A DNA stretch of 64,000 nt, from the NCBI RefSeq assembly GCF_009757775.1, contig NZ_RHLK01000003.1, positions 124,001-188,000 of the forward strand. The letters run 5' to 3'. The stretch is from Paenibacillus lutrae. Its GTDB lineage: Bacteria > Bacillota > Bacilli > Paenibacillales > NBRC-103111. Below are positions 54,127 to 62,962 of this stretch, piece after piece; within the stretch, counting starts at the first letter, position 1, and each line of letters opens with the position of its first letter. Both the position numbers and the translations under genes were made by a program. Under the pieces are notes generated by a model. The model searched no databases and was not told the origin of the DNA. It was given only the letters and a program-made list of their open reading frames with translations.

Positions 54127-54971
54127 CGGCTGTCCCTCCGCTTCTGGAGCATCCGGACAGTATTTAGACCGGTACGCCGTGATCCAAGCGGCGCGTGGAA
54201 CACTTTACCCGCCCTCACTCCGTGAAAATCGGAGCCTGCTGTTTCGATCAGGCCATGCTCACGTGCAATCGTTTCGTAATGGGCGACCTGTTCGGGCGTA
54301 TGATCCGCATGCCGGGTCTCAATCCCATCCAGCCCGTAGCGGATAAGTTCCGCAACAACATCATCATCCCCGTAAAGACCCGGATGGGCCAGAACAGCAA
54401 CACCGCCCGCTTCCCGGATCCAGTCAATGGCCTGGGTCGGATAAATACGCGGCGGATTCACATAAGCGGCTCCCTGCTTGCCTAAATACCGCTCAAACGC
54501 TTCCCCCATCGTGCTTACGTACCCTTTTGCAAGAAGAACATTCGCAATATGAGGCCTACCGATCGTATCCTCCAGCTGCTTGTCCGACTCAAGATGCTCC
54601 AGCACTTCCGCCATCGTCACGGATATCCCCAGCTCCCCCAGCCGTTCAAGTATCATTGCATTCCGCTTGTTCCGCGTGCCGCGCAGCTCCTCCAAACGGC
54701 TTAGAAACAGCGGATCCTGGATATCCATGTAATAACCCAGCACATGGATGTCCTGGCCTCCCGCCACTGTACTAATCTCTATACCGGGAACGACCTCAAT
54801 ACCGATACGTTCCCCCTCCTTTATAGCTGCCGGAATACCCGCCACGGTATCATGATCCGTAATTCCAACGGCAGACAAGCCTGCCTCCCTGGCAATCCTC
54901 ACGTTTTCTTCCGGGGGCAAAGTCCCGTCTGACGCCGTCGTGTGTGTGTGTAAATCGGCCCATTGTTCCAT
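54123..54971 (-). CDS. PHP domain metal-dependent phosphoesterase
   Basis: The 282-residue enzyme has the four PHP motifs: DLHTHTTASDG at residue 6, TDHDTVAG (about 38-45), EISTVAGGQDIHVLGY (about 64-80), and HPGLYGD plus SDFHG near the end, with the metal-binding His and Asp residues. Relatives include E. coli RNase AM (YciV), a 5'-3' exonuclease that trims rRNA and degrades 3'-phosphoadenosine 5'-phosphate. Whether the substrate is a nucleotide or RNA here cannot be told. GGAGGAACTGGAAGA precedes the ATG and its stop overlaps galU. Confidence 0.92.
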   Translation of the reverse strand: MEQWADLHTHTTASDGTLPPEENVRIAREAGLSAVGITDHDTVAGIPAAIKEGERIGIEVVPGIEISTVAGGQDIHVLGYYMDIQDPLFLSRLEELRGTRNKRNAMILERLGELGISVTMAEVLEHLESDKQLEDTIGRPHIANVLLAKGYVSTMGEAFERYLGKQGAAYVNPPRIYPTQAIDWIREAGGVAVLAHPGLYGDDDVVAELIRYGLDGIETRHADHTPEQVAHYETIAREHGLIETAGSDFHGVRAGKVFHAPLGSRRTGLNTVRMLQKRRDSR

Positions 54972-55017
54972 TCTTCCAGTTCCTCCTTCAAGACAATCTT
55001 CTAGTCATTCCGTCCCT

Positions 55018-55926
55018 TCACAGCCATTTGTCCAGATCATCCCGCCTCATAAAATTAAGGAAGCTGACGGCGGACAAAGGCAGCAAAGTGGAGTTTAAAT
55101 AGATCGCATGAAAGCTCCGTCTGAAAGAAATCCCTTCGATTTTCTTCAATTTCAAAATTCCCAGACTCACTTCGTGCTTAACGGAGCTTTGAGACAGGAT
55201 GGATATCCCTAGTCCTGCTTCTACCGCGGATTTAATCGCTCCTGTGCTCCCTAACTCCATCACTATATTCAAAGGAGAGCTTATGCCTCTGCGCTCCAAT
55301 TCTTCTTCCATTACCCTCCTCGTTCCCGATCCTTCCTCACGCAGCACAAAAGGAAAGCGGAATACATCATCCATTTGAATGCTCTCTTGTTCGGCAAGAG
55401 GATGTTCTGCAGGCACGATGAGCTTGAGCTCGTCACTCAAAATAGCCTCCGTGTGGACATCGGGATGCTGAATGGGCGCCTCCACCAGACCGAAGGTCAG
55501 CTGATGAGCGAATACTTCATCCAGGATTTGGGTTGTATTCATCACTTTCATAGATACCGATATATGAGGATATTCTTTGCTGAAAGGCCCCAGAAGCCGC
55601 GGAAGAATATACTCTCCCATCGTCAGTGAAGCACCAAGCTGCAGGCGCCCTTCCGCCATAGCGCTATAACCCGTCATAGCACCTTCGGTTTGGCGGATCA
55701 ATTCCACACACTTGCGTGCGTAAGGAATAAGCGCTTTGCCGGCTTCGGTCAGCTCGATTTTTTTGGTGGAACGATGAAAGAGTTTAATCCCAAAGTGATC
55801 CTCAAGCGATTGAACCTGCATCGTTACGGCGGGCTGCGTCATATGCAGTGCCTGTGCGGCATGCGAGAAGCTACCCTTTTCGGCAACGGTATAAAAAATA
55901 TGTAGCTGATGAAAATTCAGAGCCAA
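55018..55926 (-). CDS. LysR-family transcriptional regulator
   Basis: This 302-residue regulator of the LysR family has a winged-helix DNA-binding domain (FHQLHIFYTVAEKGSFSHAA, ALHMTQPAVTMQVQSLEDHF) at 3-62 and a periplasmic-binding-like effector domain from about 90 on. The start is TTG at 55926, where homology begins (LNFHQLHIF); a longer opening to 56019 crosses a terminator. It is related to CysL-type regulators by its N-terminal wording, but effector and target are unknown. An extended -10 (TGGTATAAT) lies at 55952-55960. Confidence 0.9.
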   Translation of the reverse strand: MALNFHQLHIFYTVAEKGSFSHAAQALHMTQPAVTMQVQSLEDHFGIKLFHRSTKKIELTEAGKALIPYARKCVELIRQTEGAMTGYSAMAEGRLQLGASLTMGEYILPRLLGPFSKEYPHISVSMKVMNTTQILDEVFAHQLTFGLVEAPIQHPDVHTEAILSDELKLIVPAEHPLAEQESIQMDDVFRFPFVLREEGSGTRRVMEEELERRGISSPLNIVMELGSTGAIKSAVEAGLGISILSQSSVKHEVSLGILKLKKIEGISFRRSFHAIYLNSTLLPLSAVSFLNFMRRDDLDKWL

Positions 55927-55951
55927 ATCATCGCCGCCTTTCTTTGCCCTT

Positions 55952-55960
55952 ATTATACCA
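55952..55960 (-). promoter_or_regulatory. Extended -10 promoter of the LysR gene
   Basis: TGGTATAAT on the minus strand, 26 bases upstream of the TTG start, matches the extended -10 pattern TGnTATAAT. No good -35 was seen, as is usual for this class. Confidence 0.55.
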
Positions 55961-55973
55961 GAACTTCGTGTAC

Positions 55974-56008
55974 GAAAAAGAGCATGCCTGCAATAGCAAG
56001 CATGCTCT
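55974..56008 (-). terminator. Terminator of the gene at 56043-56480
   Basis: On the minus strand AGAGCATGC pairs perfectly with GCATGCTCT around a 12-base loop, followed by TTTTTC. It separates the unknown gene from the LysR regulator. Confidence 0.85.
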
Positions 56009-56042
56009 CCGCAAGACAATGAAGCTAAGGAGCGGCTTCCTG

Positions 56043-56480
56043 TTATCTGCGCTTGCGGCTGTTCTTAATTAATGTCATACGGCGGGAATGACGCAGCCAT
56101 GAATAGTACGATTTGAGGTCCCGAAGTTCAATGGTCTCCGACATCCGGCCCAGGAAGGTCACGATAATCATTTTGTGCAAAGGATTGCCTGCAATATCCG
56201 TTTCATTCTCGATGACAGAGAATTCAGCCACCATCACGAGGTCGTCCTCAACCAGATAAACATCCTGCTCGTTTCTATAATAAGAAGCGATTTGGCCGTC
56301 CTTCAGCTTCTCCCATAAATAATCGCAGATGTCTTCAAATCCGGTTTTCTCACTTTCAATCCGGTCTGCCCAACGGAGCCGAGCATGATTCGTGATGACA
56401 ATGTCCGCAATTTTTTTGTCATTCAGGATAACATAAAAAGGTTCGTACGTGCTCCAGCGGTCCATTATTTTGTCCCTCAT
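56043..56480 (-). CDS. Protein of unknown function
   Basis: I do not recognise this 145-residue soluble protein. It begins MRDKIMDRWSTYEPFYVILN, has a conserved-looking block DIVITNHARLRWADRIESEK and ends basic (RRMTLIKNSRKRR). The ATG at 56480 follows GGAGAGGAGTTGTGATTC with AGGAG at a rather wide spacing. It is a single-gene unit closed by a terminator. The His-Ala-Arg opening motif is reminiscent of small RNA-binding or toxin-like folds, but nothing firm supports that. Confidence 0.7.
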   Translation of the reverse strand: MRDKIMDRWSTYEPFYVILNDKKIADIVITNHARLRWADRIESEKTGFEDICDYLWEKLKDGQIASYYRNEQDVYLVEDDLVMVAEFSVIENETDIAGNPLHKMIIVTFLGRMSETIELRDLKSYYSWLRHSRRMTLIKNSRKRR

Positions 56481-56720
56481 GAATCACAACTCCTCTCCAC
56501 ACGCTGTTAGGTCTTTATACCTACGCCATCTATTGTAACCGATCTATTAAATATTTCCAAATAAAAATTATCACTTACCTTATTCATATGGCCGTGATCC
56601 CGGAAAAATGTCACACAAATGTAGAAAATTCAAAATAAACTAAAAAATCAAACTTTTAAATGGTGTTCTGCCTGATGAATAAGAGACCTGCTTGATCTAG
56701 TAAGCATCAGAACACACACG

Positions 56721-56768
56721 AGGGCATAACAAGAAGCGCAAACATCGTAACATTTGCGCTTTTGCCCT
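56721..56768 (-). terminator. Hairpin after ylbG
   Basis: AAGCGCAAA (56734-56742) and TTTGCGCTT (56753-56761) form a perfect 9-bp stem, with an outer AGGGCA/TGCCCT helix. It lies at the end of ylbG and probably ends its transcript, though only a short T-run follows. Confidence 0.5.
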
Positions 56769-57030
56769 ACAGTGTGTAAAATTTTGATTTGTCTGGTCCA
56801 TTGCTGTCATACTCGGTTTTGATCTCGGCCCGGTATGAACGCTCCACTTTGCGGACATAAGCCAGCTTCTGCAGTTGGCGGATTGTCTCATCGTAGCGGC
56901 TTGCATTAATATAAAGAACCACGTATTGCATTTTTTTGGACATGTAGTGGACCGATCCGAAACGTTCCAAATTTTTGGCCGCCTTCAGGTCAGTCACCCA
57001 TATGATTAATCCGGTTCGATCCGTTATCAT
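56767..57030 (-). CDS. ylbG: YlbG family protein (DUF2129)
   Basis: This 87-residue cytosolic protein begins MITDRTGLIIWVTDLKAAKNLERFG and continues with VLYINASRYDETIRQLQKLAYVRKVERS, the DUF2129/YlbG signature. The role is not known; it lies near ylbF, rsmD and coaD in Bacillales, and here ylbF is 1.3 kb away across an asparaginase gene. AAAGGGGTCAACCGCC precedes the ATG. The gene is divergent from the asparaginase gene. Confidence 0.9.
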   Translation of the reverse strand: MITDRTGLIIWVTDLKAAKNLERFGSVHYMSKKMQYVVLYINASRYDETIRQLQKLAYVRKVERSYRAEIKTEYDSNGPDKSKFYTL

Positions 57031-57035
57031 GGCGG

Positions 57036-57065
57036 TTGACCCCTTTAGCTAAAAATTCATACATT
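57036..57065 (+). promoter_or_regulatory. Promoter of the asparaginase gene
   Basis: TTGACC (57036-57041), an 18-base spacer, TACATT (57060-57065), 30 bases before the ATG. Confidence 0.5.
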
Positions 57066-57094
57066 GGTTAATAATCTAGGTTGGAGATGATTTT

Positions 57095-58117
57095 ATGGTT
57101 CAGTCAGCTTCTGCTTCTTCAGCTGTTATCGCCCGAGTCGACCGCGGGCCCATTACCGAAAGCATTCACCGCGGGCACATCGCCGTCGTTAATAACGAAG
57201 GCCGCCTGCTCCATAGTCTGGGCGATCCGCAAGCGGTTACGTTTGCACGATCGACGGCCAAGCTGATTCAAGCGCTGCCGGTGCTTGAATCCGGCGCTGC
57301 ATCCGACTTCGGGTTGTCGGATCAAGAAATCGCCCTGATCTGCGCATCCCATAACGGCGAGCCGGCGCACGTACAAACGGCGCGCTCCTTACTCGCCAAA
57401 GCGGGCGCAGATCCCGGGGATCTGCAGTGCGGCGCACATTTCCCCTTCCATAGACCAACCGCGAAGCGGATGAAAGAAGAAGGAGAAGCGCCAACGCCGC
57501 TGCATAACAACTGCTCCGGCAAGCATGCGGGCATGCTTACGCTTGCCGCCAAGCTTGGCCAGTCCGCCGATAACTATATGTCGCCTGATCACCCCGTTCA
57601 GCGGGAGATGCTGCTCGCGGTTGCCGACATGGCCGGCCTCGCGCCAGAAGACATTCCGCTCGGTACCGACGGCTGCGGCGTGCCCGTGTTCGGGCTCGCC
57701 ATTGACCGCCTGGCACTGGCCTACGCCAGGCTCGGCAAGCCGTACGGCTTGCCTGCGGCACGCACAGAAGCCTGCGGACGCATTATTGGCGCGATCCGGC
57801 GCGAACCCGCTTACCTCGCGGGAGAAGACCGCTTCGATACACAACTGATCGAAGCGACAGGCGGGCGCATCATCGGCAAGATGGGCGCCGAGGGCTTGTT
57901 TGCGCTGACCGTACCGGAGGAAAGCCTGGGCCTCGTCCTCAAAATCGAGGACGGCGCGCAGCGTGCGCTCTACTGTGCGGTGCTGGAAGCGCTCAACCAG
58001 CTCGGACTCCTGAGGCCGTCCGAATTGAAAGCCCTTGCGGCATTTCGTGAACCAAAGGTAACGAACTGGCGCGGAACTGAAGTCGGCGTAATCAGACCTG
58101 ACTTCCGCCTCTCTTGA
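57095..58117 (+). CDS. Asparaginase, AnsA (R. etli)/asparaginase II-type
   Basis: This 340-residue protein belongs to the thermolabile asparaginase II family (pfam06089-type), distinct from the classical L-asparaginases. The signature blocks are SHNGEPAHVQTAR, NNCSGKHAGMLTLA and DGCGVPVFG, with conserved Ser and Lys residues likely to do catalysis. It converts asparagine to aspartate and ammonia. GGAGATGATTTT precedes the ATG. GC is higher than in most neighbours and the gene is alone between ylbG and ylbF, so it may be an insertion, though it reads as intact. Confidence 0.88.
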   Translation: MVQSASASSAVIARVDRGPITESIHRGHIAVVNNEGRLLHSLGDPQAVTFARSTAKLIQALPVLESGAASDFGLSDQEIALICASHNGEPAHVQTARSLLAKAGADPGDLQCGAHFPFHRPTAKRMKEEGEAPTPLHNNCSGKHAGMLTLAAKLGQSADNYMSPDHPVQREMLLAVADMAGLAPEDIPLGTDGCGVPVFGLAIDRLALAYARLGKPYGLPAARTEACGRIIGAIRREPAYLAGEDRFDTQLIEATGGRIIGKMGAEGLFALTVPEESLGLVLKIEDGAQRALYCAVLEALNQLGLLRPSELKALAAFREPKVTNWRGTEVGVIRPDFRLS

Positions 58118-58122
58118 AATGC

Positions 58123-58163
58123 AGCCGTGTTCCCGGAATCAAATTCCGGGAACACGGCTTTTT
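58123..58163 (+). terminator. Terminator of the asparaginase gene
   Basis: AGCCGTGTTCCCGGAAT pairs perfectly (17 bp) with its complement around a three-base loop and is followed by TTTTGG. It begins six bases after the stop codon. Confidence 0.92.
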
Positions 58164-58301
58164 GGTTCATTATGCCTTCCGGCATAAAGCGGGAGGTCAT
58201 ACGGCGCGATGTACCTGCGCGTGTGATACCTGGACTATTCCGCTTCCGTCATTCATGCACAGGTTGCCAGCTTCTTCCGCGGGTCAAAGACCCGGAAAAA
58301 G

Positions 58302-58745
58302 TCAGCCGCAGCTGGAGCAGCCCCCGGAGCAAGAACCTCCGGAACAACCGCCTCCGCCGGTATCAAGTCCGCCAGGGACTTTGATCGTATCCGATACAGC
58401 AGCTGCGATCATTTTGGATACCGTATACAGCAGTTCGTCTAACCGCTCTTCCGCTTCTTTATATTTGTGAATGCTCTGTACATTGTCAAATTTCACCTGT
58501 ACAGCCTGCACTCTATCCAGGGAGGCATGATAATCGGGATGAAAATGACCGAAACGTTCGCATTCTTCGAATAATTCCTTCGCTTTGTTGAATTCCCTGA
58601 CAACTGACTGAGCTTGCAGATCATTCTCCATCGCTTGCTTCCAATATAAGTAATCCGCCACTTCGACGGAACGGTTGATGGAATCGGCAACATCATACGC
58701 TTCCATTAGAATGGAAGACATATCAAGCGTCTTGGCTTCCGCCAT
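58302..58745 (-). CDS. ylbF: YlbF family regulator
   Basis: YlbF with YmcA and YaaT forms the Y-complex that modulates RNase Y, competence and sporulation in B. subtilis. This 147-residue protein has the helical Com_YlbF domain (about 8-115). A Gly/Cys-rich tail follows, with Cys in CSGGSCSGGCSSCG. The complex is reported to hold iron-sulphur clusters, and these four to five cysteines are the likely ligands, though this is inferred. The start MAEAKTLDMSS at 58745 is preferred over GTG 58751. It follows the helicase-partner gene on the same strand by 141 bases. Confidence 0.9.
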   Translation of the reverse strand: MAEAKTLDMSSILMEAYDVADSINRSVEVADYLYWKQAMENDLQAQSVVREFNKAKELFEECERFGHFHPDYHASLDRVQAVQVKFDNVQSIHKYKEAEERLDELLYTVSKMIAAAVSDTIKVPGGLDTGGGGCSGGSCSGGCSSCG

Positions 58746-58886
58746 ACTCACTCTCTATCACTTCCTTTTATGTTTCCTGTCCTGCCTTATTATCATATCA
58801 TAGTTCCATTCGAGTTTCCCCATTTTTTGAGATCCTTTCCGATACCTTTTCCTCGTCCCGCTGTTAAACCAATGACAGCCACGCTT

Positions 58887-61100
58887 CTAATTGTGCCGTT
58901 CTTGGAATCCAGGCAGACGGATGCAGATGCTCCCAAATTCCTCCAAACCCAGCACCGCTCGGCGCCCATTTTCATATCCTTCTACAAATACACGATTGCC
59001 CTGCCCCCGAATTTCTTTGGGCACTAGAGTCCTGACAGAACCCCCGCCGCTCTCTTCCTCACTCTTTATACAAATAACTGTCCCCCATTCTATTGCCTGA
59101 CGGATTATATTCAAGCAGGTAGAAGGGTGATACCGGCGATACTCGGTGTGCCATACGGAGGGAACGCTCCGGAGACCTTCAATCAATTCCTTGTCCGCGG
59201 GAATACGGATGTCCACATCCAGATATTGAACCGGATCCTTATCGTAGATAAGTCCTTTGGGATGCTTCTCTCCCGTATCTTCCCTGCTATGCGTCGCTGC
59301 CGTTACAGCCTTCTTCGGCTTCCGGCGAGTCTGATCGTACAAAATTTGTTTCCGGGGTGAAAATCCCGCATGTTCGAGAATATGAAGAAGCTCCCGTTGT
59401 TCATGATCCCGGACAATAAAAGTATCTTCACCGAGCTTCTCCACCACATAAGATTGAAGCTTCGGATGCTTCTCTATCTGCTCGGCTGCAGCCGGGTCTG
59501 TGCAGCGCAGCACCGTAATGTCGGCCAGATACACACGGCCATACTGCTCGCCCCAGGCAAGCAGAGTAACCCGCACCGGATCCGGCAATCCATGACGGGA
59601 ATACCGCTCCAGCAGCGCGGCCGTACGCTCAGCCGATATACCCAGGTCAGCAGCCCGCTGAACCGCTTCTTTCGTCAAACGGTAAACGGCCACCTGATCC
59701 GCCCTCAGCCACTCGGTAGTCCGGGCGACTTCCCAGCGGACGTAAAGCGGGCATTCAGGCGGGACCATAATTTCAAAATCCGGCTGCACGAACAGGCAGC
59801 GTGCTGAATCATACCCTGCCTGCTCCGCCGCTTCGTAACCCGCTGATCTATCAGCCGGTTCTAATCCGCCGGATAAGCCTTCTTCCAGCCGGGAAGGGGC
59901 TTCGTCTCGTTCAAAGAGAGTCGCTTGGCTCTGCGGAGATAGAGTAGCCGCTGCATCCGTACCCGGCCCAGCCGCATAATCAATCGGAATGAGCCATTCA
60001 AACTCGCTGTCCCAGCCCCCCTGGACCGGGTGCCACTGAAGCCATCCGAACGCGCGCATAGGCTGCAGCCAAGTTTCGATCGCCTCCGCTATCAACTGAT
60101 CCGCTTCCTTCGCGCTCCCGACAATTCCCCATCTTCTCAGCAGATCTACCAGGACCGGTAAACTCTGTTTGATTCCGGCAGGCACCCTTTCCATCAAAAG
60201 CACAAGATGCTGCAATGGACTGGTATCGGGAATTCTATGCTCTCTCCAGAGCCTGTACAGGATTCCAGTCCGCTCCGGACGTTCCTTATGCAGCCACTCA
60301 CGCAGTTTCTCTTCCTCACACTCTATCCGGTCATCACTGCGCACAATAAGTCCGAGTCTAAGCAGAAAATCAAGAGCCACGGCTGCCGCCGGACTGTATG
60401 TATCCCCGAAAGGATACTGTAATTTACAGCCCGCTAAATCTGCTTCTGCCAACGTAAGCCGCTCAGCCAGTTTCTGTACATGCCGCTTATGAATAGCTCC
60501 ACGCTGCGTAAGCGTCAATTCGTGCAGATGCACATAACTTAGAGCGGCAAACAGATCGAGATCAAGCCCCTGTCTGGGCTTATCTCCGGCATCTGACAAT
60601 TCCTGAATTCGCAGCACCGCTTCTCGTGTTTCTTGTTCTTCCTGTTCACTGCTGCTCTGCAGCGCCTTTACTCCGGTAATTTCTTCGCTCCCTTTACGGA
60701 TCGGCAAGTTGATCGGAAAATATATCCGCTGCCAAGCCCTCATCCCGTCATGAGGAAGCAAATATAACGGATCTCCCCAAGATTTGCGGAAAGCCGCTAT
60801 AACTCCATAGGCGCGCAAACTTCCTAACGCGCTTCTCATAAAAGCAAGCGCCCACTGCCCGGCAGCTTCCGCCAGCTCCCCGGGCGTGAAGGCCCGGCTG
60901 CCGAACCGGACCAGGATCAAGCGCAGCAGGCTGTCTTCTTCCTCGTTCAAGCCGCTGTGCAGCACTCTTAGCGCTGTGTCATCGGTATAAGCATGCTCAG
61001 GCATTAGCCCTTTCTCGGCTGCTTCCCTGACCCAAGTCTGCTCAAACATACGATCACGCGCAGACTGCGGCATTTTAGCGAACAACTGTCTATAATTCAT
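58887..61100 (-). CDS. Helicase-associated protein with an XPB-like helicase C-terminal domain
   Basis: The 737-residue protein is encoded right after the XPB helicase and belongs to the helicase_C_3 (XPB/Ssl2 N-terminal-like) group. A helical N-terminal region (about 1-330) is followed by a beta-rich region containing PDFEIMVPPECPLYVRWEVAR and RYSRHGLPDPVRVTL, then a C-terminal domain with ITVLRCTDPAAAEQIEKHP. No Walker motifs are present, so it is not a helicase itself. ATG 61100 follows AGGAGGGAAACG and overlaps the XPB end by 11 bases. Co-function with XPB is inferred from this coupling. Confidence 0.85.
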   Translation of the reverse strand: MNYRQLFAKMPQSARDRMFEQTWVREAAEKGLMPEHAYTDDTALRVLHSGLNEEEDSLLRLILVRFGSRAFTPGELAEAAGQWALAFMRSALGSLRAYGVIAAFRKSWGDPLYLLPHDGMRAWQRIYFPINLPIRKGSEEITGVKALQSSSEQEEQETREAVLRIQELSDAGDKPRQGLDLDLFAALSYVHLHELTLTQRGAIHKRHVQKLAERLTLAEADLAGCKLQYPFGDTYSPAAAVALDFLLRLGLIVRSDDRIECEEEKLREWLHKERPERTGILYRLWREHRIPDTSPLQHLVLLMERVPAGIKQSLPVLVDLLRRWGIVGSAKEADQLIAEAIETWLQPMRAFGWLQWHPVQGGWDSEFEWLIPIDYAAGPGTDAAATLSPQSQATLFERDEAPSRLEEGLSGGLEPADRSAGYEAAEQAGYDSARCLFVQPDFEIMVPPECPLYVRWEVARTTEWLRADQVAVYRLTKEAVQRAADLGISAERTAALLERYSRHGLPDPVRVTLLAWGEQYGRVYLADITVLRCTDPAAAEQIEKHPKLQSYVVEKLGEDTFIVRDHEQRELLHILEHAGFSPRKQILYDQTRRKPKKAVTAATHSREDTGEKHPKGLIYDKDPVQYLDVDIRIPADKELIEGLRSVPSVWHTEYRRYHPSTCLNIIRQAIEWGTVICIKSEEESGGGSVRTLVPKEIRGQGNRVFVEGYENGRRAVLGLEEFGSICIRLPGFQERHN

Positions 61101-62778
61101 CGTTTCCCTCCTCCATCCGGTACTCATAGCCCTGCTCCAACAGAAACACTCTCCGGTTCAGCGCATATTCCTGCTCGGTTGTCCCTTTACTCACCAAGGT
61201 ATAAAAAAAAGCCCGATTCGCTTCCCGTTTCGGCCGCAAAATCCGTCCCAGACGCTGGGCTTCCTCCTGCCTGGACCCGTAGCTTCCCGAGACTTGAACG
61301 GCAACCGATGCATCCGGAAGATCAACGGCAAAGTTGGCAACCTTGGAAACCGCGAGCACCTTCACTTTCCCTGCCCGGAAATCCTGGTACAGCCGTTCCC
61401 TGTCTGTCTGGGGCATGCCTCCTGTAATAAGAGGAAGATTGAGCCGCTTGGCAATGCCGCGAAGCTGGTCTAAATATTGCCCGATGATCAGTATGAACTC
61501 ATCTTTGTGCCGCTGCAGAATCTTCATGACAACGTCTATTTTAGCCGGATTCTCGCCCGCAATCCGAAAGCGGCTTCGCTTGTCGGCTTCATAATAGAGC
61601 CGCATGGATTCCCGAGGCATTCCCACGGCGACTTCGCTGCAGGTAACCCGGGCAATCCAGCCGCTTTCTTCCAGCTTCTTCCATGGCATGTCATACAATT
61701 TGGGCCCGATTAAGGAGAAAACATCGGCTTCACGCCCATCCTCCCGGACCAGCGTGGCCGTAAGGCCAAGCCTCCGGGTAGCCTGAATATCCGCAGTCGC
61801 CCGGAAGACCGGAGCAGGGAGAAGATGTACCTCATCATAAATGATAAGCCCCCAATCGCGGCTGTTGAACAGGTTCATATGAACCTGCTCTCCCCCTTTT
61901 TCCCGGCGGTGGGTCAAAATTTGATAAGTCGCAATCGTAATGGGGCTAACCTGTTTATGGGCACCACTGTATTCCCCGATCCTGGATTCATCCAAATCTG
62001 TCTTGGCTCTGATTTCTTTCATCCATTGACGAACAGAAGTAATATGGGTCGTTAAAATCAACGTGGCACAGCTCAGCCTTGCCATAACAGCAATACCGAT
62101 GACCGTCTTCCCTGCACCGCAGGGCAGCACCAGAACTCCGCTTCCGCTATCGGTTCCGGCAGGAGACCGGAAACTATCAACGGCCTGCTCCTGATAGCCG
62201 CGGAGAGTCACTCCGCTAAGACTTACAGGCAGCTCCTCTCCTGAATGATAACCGGCCTGATCTATTACCGGATAACCCAGACGCGTCAGTTCTTGTTTCA
62301 ACAGCCCACGCAGATCAGGCCGGATGACAAGAAAATCCGGTGTCTCCGCCGCGTCCGAAAGTCCGGAACTGCCGCTTATAAAGCGCCTGAAATCTTGGCG
62401 TCCCTTTATTTGGGCCAACAGCTCCGGACGCTCACTTTCCAGCAGTAAACAGCCGTTTGCAGATATAAGCCTAAGCAGCCCGTACCTGTTATGGGTTTCT
62501 ATTATTTGTTCCGCAGCCTTGCGCGGTATCCCATACTTTGATTTTTCTTCAAGAAAATGAACGATCCGCGCGCTTGCTATACCGGAAGCCGCTGCGTTCC
62601 ATAGAGATAACGGAGTAATTCTATAGGTATGAAGATATTTCGGACTTTTAATCAATTCCGCAATCCATGCAAGTTCAGCCCGTACGGCTTCAAAGTCCTC
62701 ATGATCCGTTTCAAGCAGTACAGTTAAATCATTCTGGACGATCAGAGGAGCGGAGTCCCGCAAATCCATGGCATACAT
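61090..62778 (-). CDS. Bacterial XPB-type DEAD/DEAH box DNA helicase
   Basis: The 562-residue SF2 helicase has an N-terminal damage-recognition-like region (1-175), Walker A LPCGAGKTVIG, the DEVH box (IIYDEVHLLPAP), the RED motif (TATLVREDGRE) characteristic of XPB, and a C-terminal RecA fold with QRLGRILRPK. XPB is the eukaryotic TFIIH helicase; bacterial homologues occur in scattered lineages and unwind DNA with a 3'-5' polarity. Starts at 62778 or 62769 are both possible. It is divergent from the nuclease gene and coupled to its partner. Confidence 0.9.
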   Translation of the reverse strand: MYAMDLRDSAPLIVQNDLTVLLETDHEDFEAVRAELAWIAELIKSPKYLHTYRITPLSLWNAAASGIASARIVHFLEEKSKYGIPRKAAEQIIETHNRYGLLRLISANGCLLLESERPELLAQIKGRQDFRRFISGSSGLSDAAETPDFLVIRPDLRGLLKQELTRLGYPVIDQAGYHSGEELPVSLSGVTLRGYQEQAVDSFRSPAGTDSGSGVLVLPCGAGKTVIGIAVMARLSCATLILTTHITSVRQWMKEIRAKTDLDESRIGEYSGAHKQVSPITIATYQILTHRREKGGEQVHMNLFNSRDWGLIIYDEVHLLPAPVFRATADIQATRRLGLTATLVREDGREADVFSLIGPKLYDMPWKKLEESGWIARVTCSEVAVGMPRESMRLYYEADKRSRFRIAGENPAKIDVVMKILQRHKDEFILIIGQYLDQLRGIAKRLNLPLITGGMPQTDRERLYQDFRAGKVKVLAVSKVANFAVDLPDASVAVQVSGSYGSRQEEAQRLGRILRPKREANRAFFYTLVSKGTTEQEYALNRRVFLLEQGYEYRMEEGNDEL

Positions 62779-62863
62779 CTTCCTTCATTGGTCTGTCTTC
62801 TACTTAATAGTATGAAAGGAAGCGCATTGAAATAAACATGCTGCGGACTTCTGGCAATCCGAT

Positions 62864-62892
62864 TTGTGCTCCATTTCGGAGCATTGTATACT
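62864..62892 (+). promoter_or_regulatory. Promoter of the nuclease lipoprotein gene
   Basis: TTGTGC (62864-62869), a 17-base spacer and TATACT (62887-62892). Confidence 0.65.
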
Positions 62893-62962
62893 AACTAGGT
62901 TGCAGAAACGCACTCATTACGTGAATGTTACACTCCAAAATGCCAACAAGAGGACGGATCTT

